Source: Leptolyngbya sp. KIOST-1
Lineage (GTDB): Bacteria > Cyanobacteriota > Cyanobacteriia > Phormidesmidales > Phormidesmidaceae
Length of the DNA stretch: 64,000 nt
Reading direction: 5' to 3'
Assembly: GCF_000763385.1 (NCBI RefSeq)
Contig: NZ_JQFA01000002.1
Coordinates: forward strand, 1,550,001-1,614,000
This document shows, piece by piece, positions 62,978-64,000 of the stretch; positions within the stretch are counted from its first letter, which is position 1; every line of letters starts with the position of its first letter. The position numbers and the translations under genes are program-made. The notes below the pieces were generated by a model. It searched no databases and had not been told where the DNA came from. It saw only the letters and a list, made by a program, of their open reading frames with translations.

Positions 62978-63940
62978 TGATGTTATGTGGTCAGCAACAA
63001 AATCTGTAGCAGCACCATGTCTCATAGTGTCTAAAAATAAGTTTCCATTTTCCATAGGTGTATATGGAGTAAATATTTCATTATGACCATTTCCAATTGA
63101 AGGCAGATCACTGATAGCATCGCGTACAGTCACGAAACTTTTAGAGGTTCCTGGTCCATGAGTTGGAAAAGGATATGGTCCCCAATCTCCAAAGTCCTCA
63201 GAGGTGTAACCTAGGTCTGCTCTAATACCTATGGCAAAGAAACGGTAACGATATTGAGGTACTCCATACCAAGCTGCATCAAGAAGTTTTTGCGAGACAA
63301 AGTAACCTGCTTTTTCCATCCGCCGACTTAGATATCCAAGCAGACTACCATCTTGATCATTTTGATGCTGTGCCCATGCTACTCCTTGAACATTCTCGAG
63401 AAGAAAGACTGCTGGCTTAAGCTGTTCTACATAATCTAAAAAGACTGCAAATAATTTGTTATTGGGATTATTGATTCCTCCAGAATTTCGATTTGAGCTG
63501 GAAAAACCTTGACAAGGTGGGCCTCCTATAAGTAATTGGATACCTCCTGCTTCTCTAGCAATTCTGGATAGATATTGTTTGGCGTCTGGCTGACGAAGAT
63601 CAATTGGGACACTTTGCTCTGGCAACGAAAGTCCCAATTCCTTTTTGTAGATTTCAGAAGCAAAAATATGGCTTTGCTCTAAAGTTCTTACATATATTGG
63701 ATTAACTTCTCCAGAAAAAATGATTCTGTACGGGTTGGCTCCCTTATTAGCCATCAAAAAACCAAGCCCCATACCGCCTGCACCGGCGAAAAGCTCAATA
63801 ATATTTAAGTCCTCCCAGTTCTTTCTTAAAGTTCCCTTAAGTACCTGTGCCTCTCCATCTGGAAAACCTTGGCTTTTTTGCGGGAGGATAGTTTGATTAG
63901 TTAAGTTGGGTCGGGTTGCTAACTTTGAAGTTCTTTTCAC
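62970..63940 (-). pseudogene. C5-cytosine DNA methyltransferase, N-terminal part
   Basis: Motif I (IIELFAGAGGMGLGF), motif IV with the catalytic cysteine (GGPPCQGFS), motif VI (LLENV) and motif VIII (PQYRYRFFAIG) are all present. The C-terminal motifs IX-X lie at 59802-60179, beyond the insertion. The frame remains open to the right edge with a Lys/Arg-rich extension, so the true start may be outside the window; GTG at 63940 is only the first candidate. Low GC suggests transfer. The reading frame as it stands runs on into IS1 and stops at 62954. Confidence 0.88.
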
Positions 63941-64000
63941 TTCTCTTTTTGGAGATTGAGATATTGCAGTATCTCTTTTTTTCTGAGCACGACTGACGGG

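Overview
The window looks like chromosomal DNA of a GC-rich cyanobacterium, most like the Leptolyngbya/Nodosilinea/Phormidium group; that placement is inference. The octamer GCGATCGC (HIP1) recurs throughout, for example at 10445 and 34973. Cyanobacterial families are present: a Ycf23/DUF561 protein, an ABA4-like protein, DUF4278, an RppA/RppB-type two-component pair and a CHAD protein. No rRNA, tRNA, CRISPR array or prophage was seen.

Layout. 1-9.7 kb: nadB, a DUF2227 membrane protein, a NitT/TauT-type ABC transporter whose three genes lie in mixed orientation next to a class-V aminotransferase, and htpG. 10-18.9 kb: an AGCS amino-acid:cation symporter, a DUF4278 protein, clpB and a partial peptide ABC transporter. 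19-28.8 kb: an ABA4-like protein, a ZIP transporter, the avtA-rimM pair, a YpfJ-type metallopeptidase, a divergent LysR/pirin pair, a CDGSH Fe-S protein, a formaldehyde-dehydrogenase-like ADH and an SRPBCC protein. 29-37 kb: a fasciclin protein, DoxX-MgtC, a disordered protein with a CHAD protein, DUF3616, DedA, YciI, a thioesterase and a Crp/Fnr regulator. 37-47 kb: an SLC13 permease, an 850-residue protein ending in a CPBP protease domain, a TerB/DUF697-like membrane protein, a class-3 lipase, wrbA, DUF561 and a Uma2 protein. 47-56.6 kb: a persulfide dioxygenase-rhodanese protein, dnaB, pstSCAB with a candidate Pho box and an intergenic hairpin, and an RppA/RppB-type pair.

From 57.2 kb to the right edge the character changes: lower GC, broken genes and mobile elements. 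A decayed IS630 element (TA-flanked) is followed by gene fragments and then a C5-cytosine DNA methyltransferase gene split in two. The split is an IS1-type insertion with a perfect 8-bp target duplication; removing the insert and one duplication restores the reading frame exactly. The IS1 copy is itself broken, and about 2.5 kb of GC-rich DNA sits inside it: an IS4-like transposase fragment, a helicase fragment, a full-length IS1 copy, a pyrophosphatase fragment and a cation-efflux fragment.

Small non-autonomous elements and dispersed palindromes are scattered through the core region. Two of them begin exactly at CTAG sequences that supply the stop codons of nadB and the AGCS gene. No convincing wholly new system was found. 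The best leads are the nested methyltransferase disruption, the CPBP/TerB/lipase gene group and the stop-codon-associated miniature elements.
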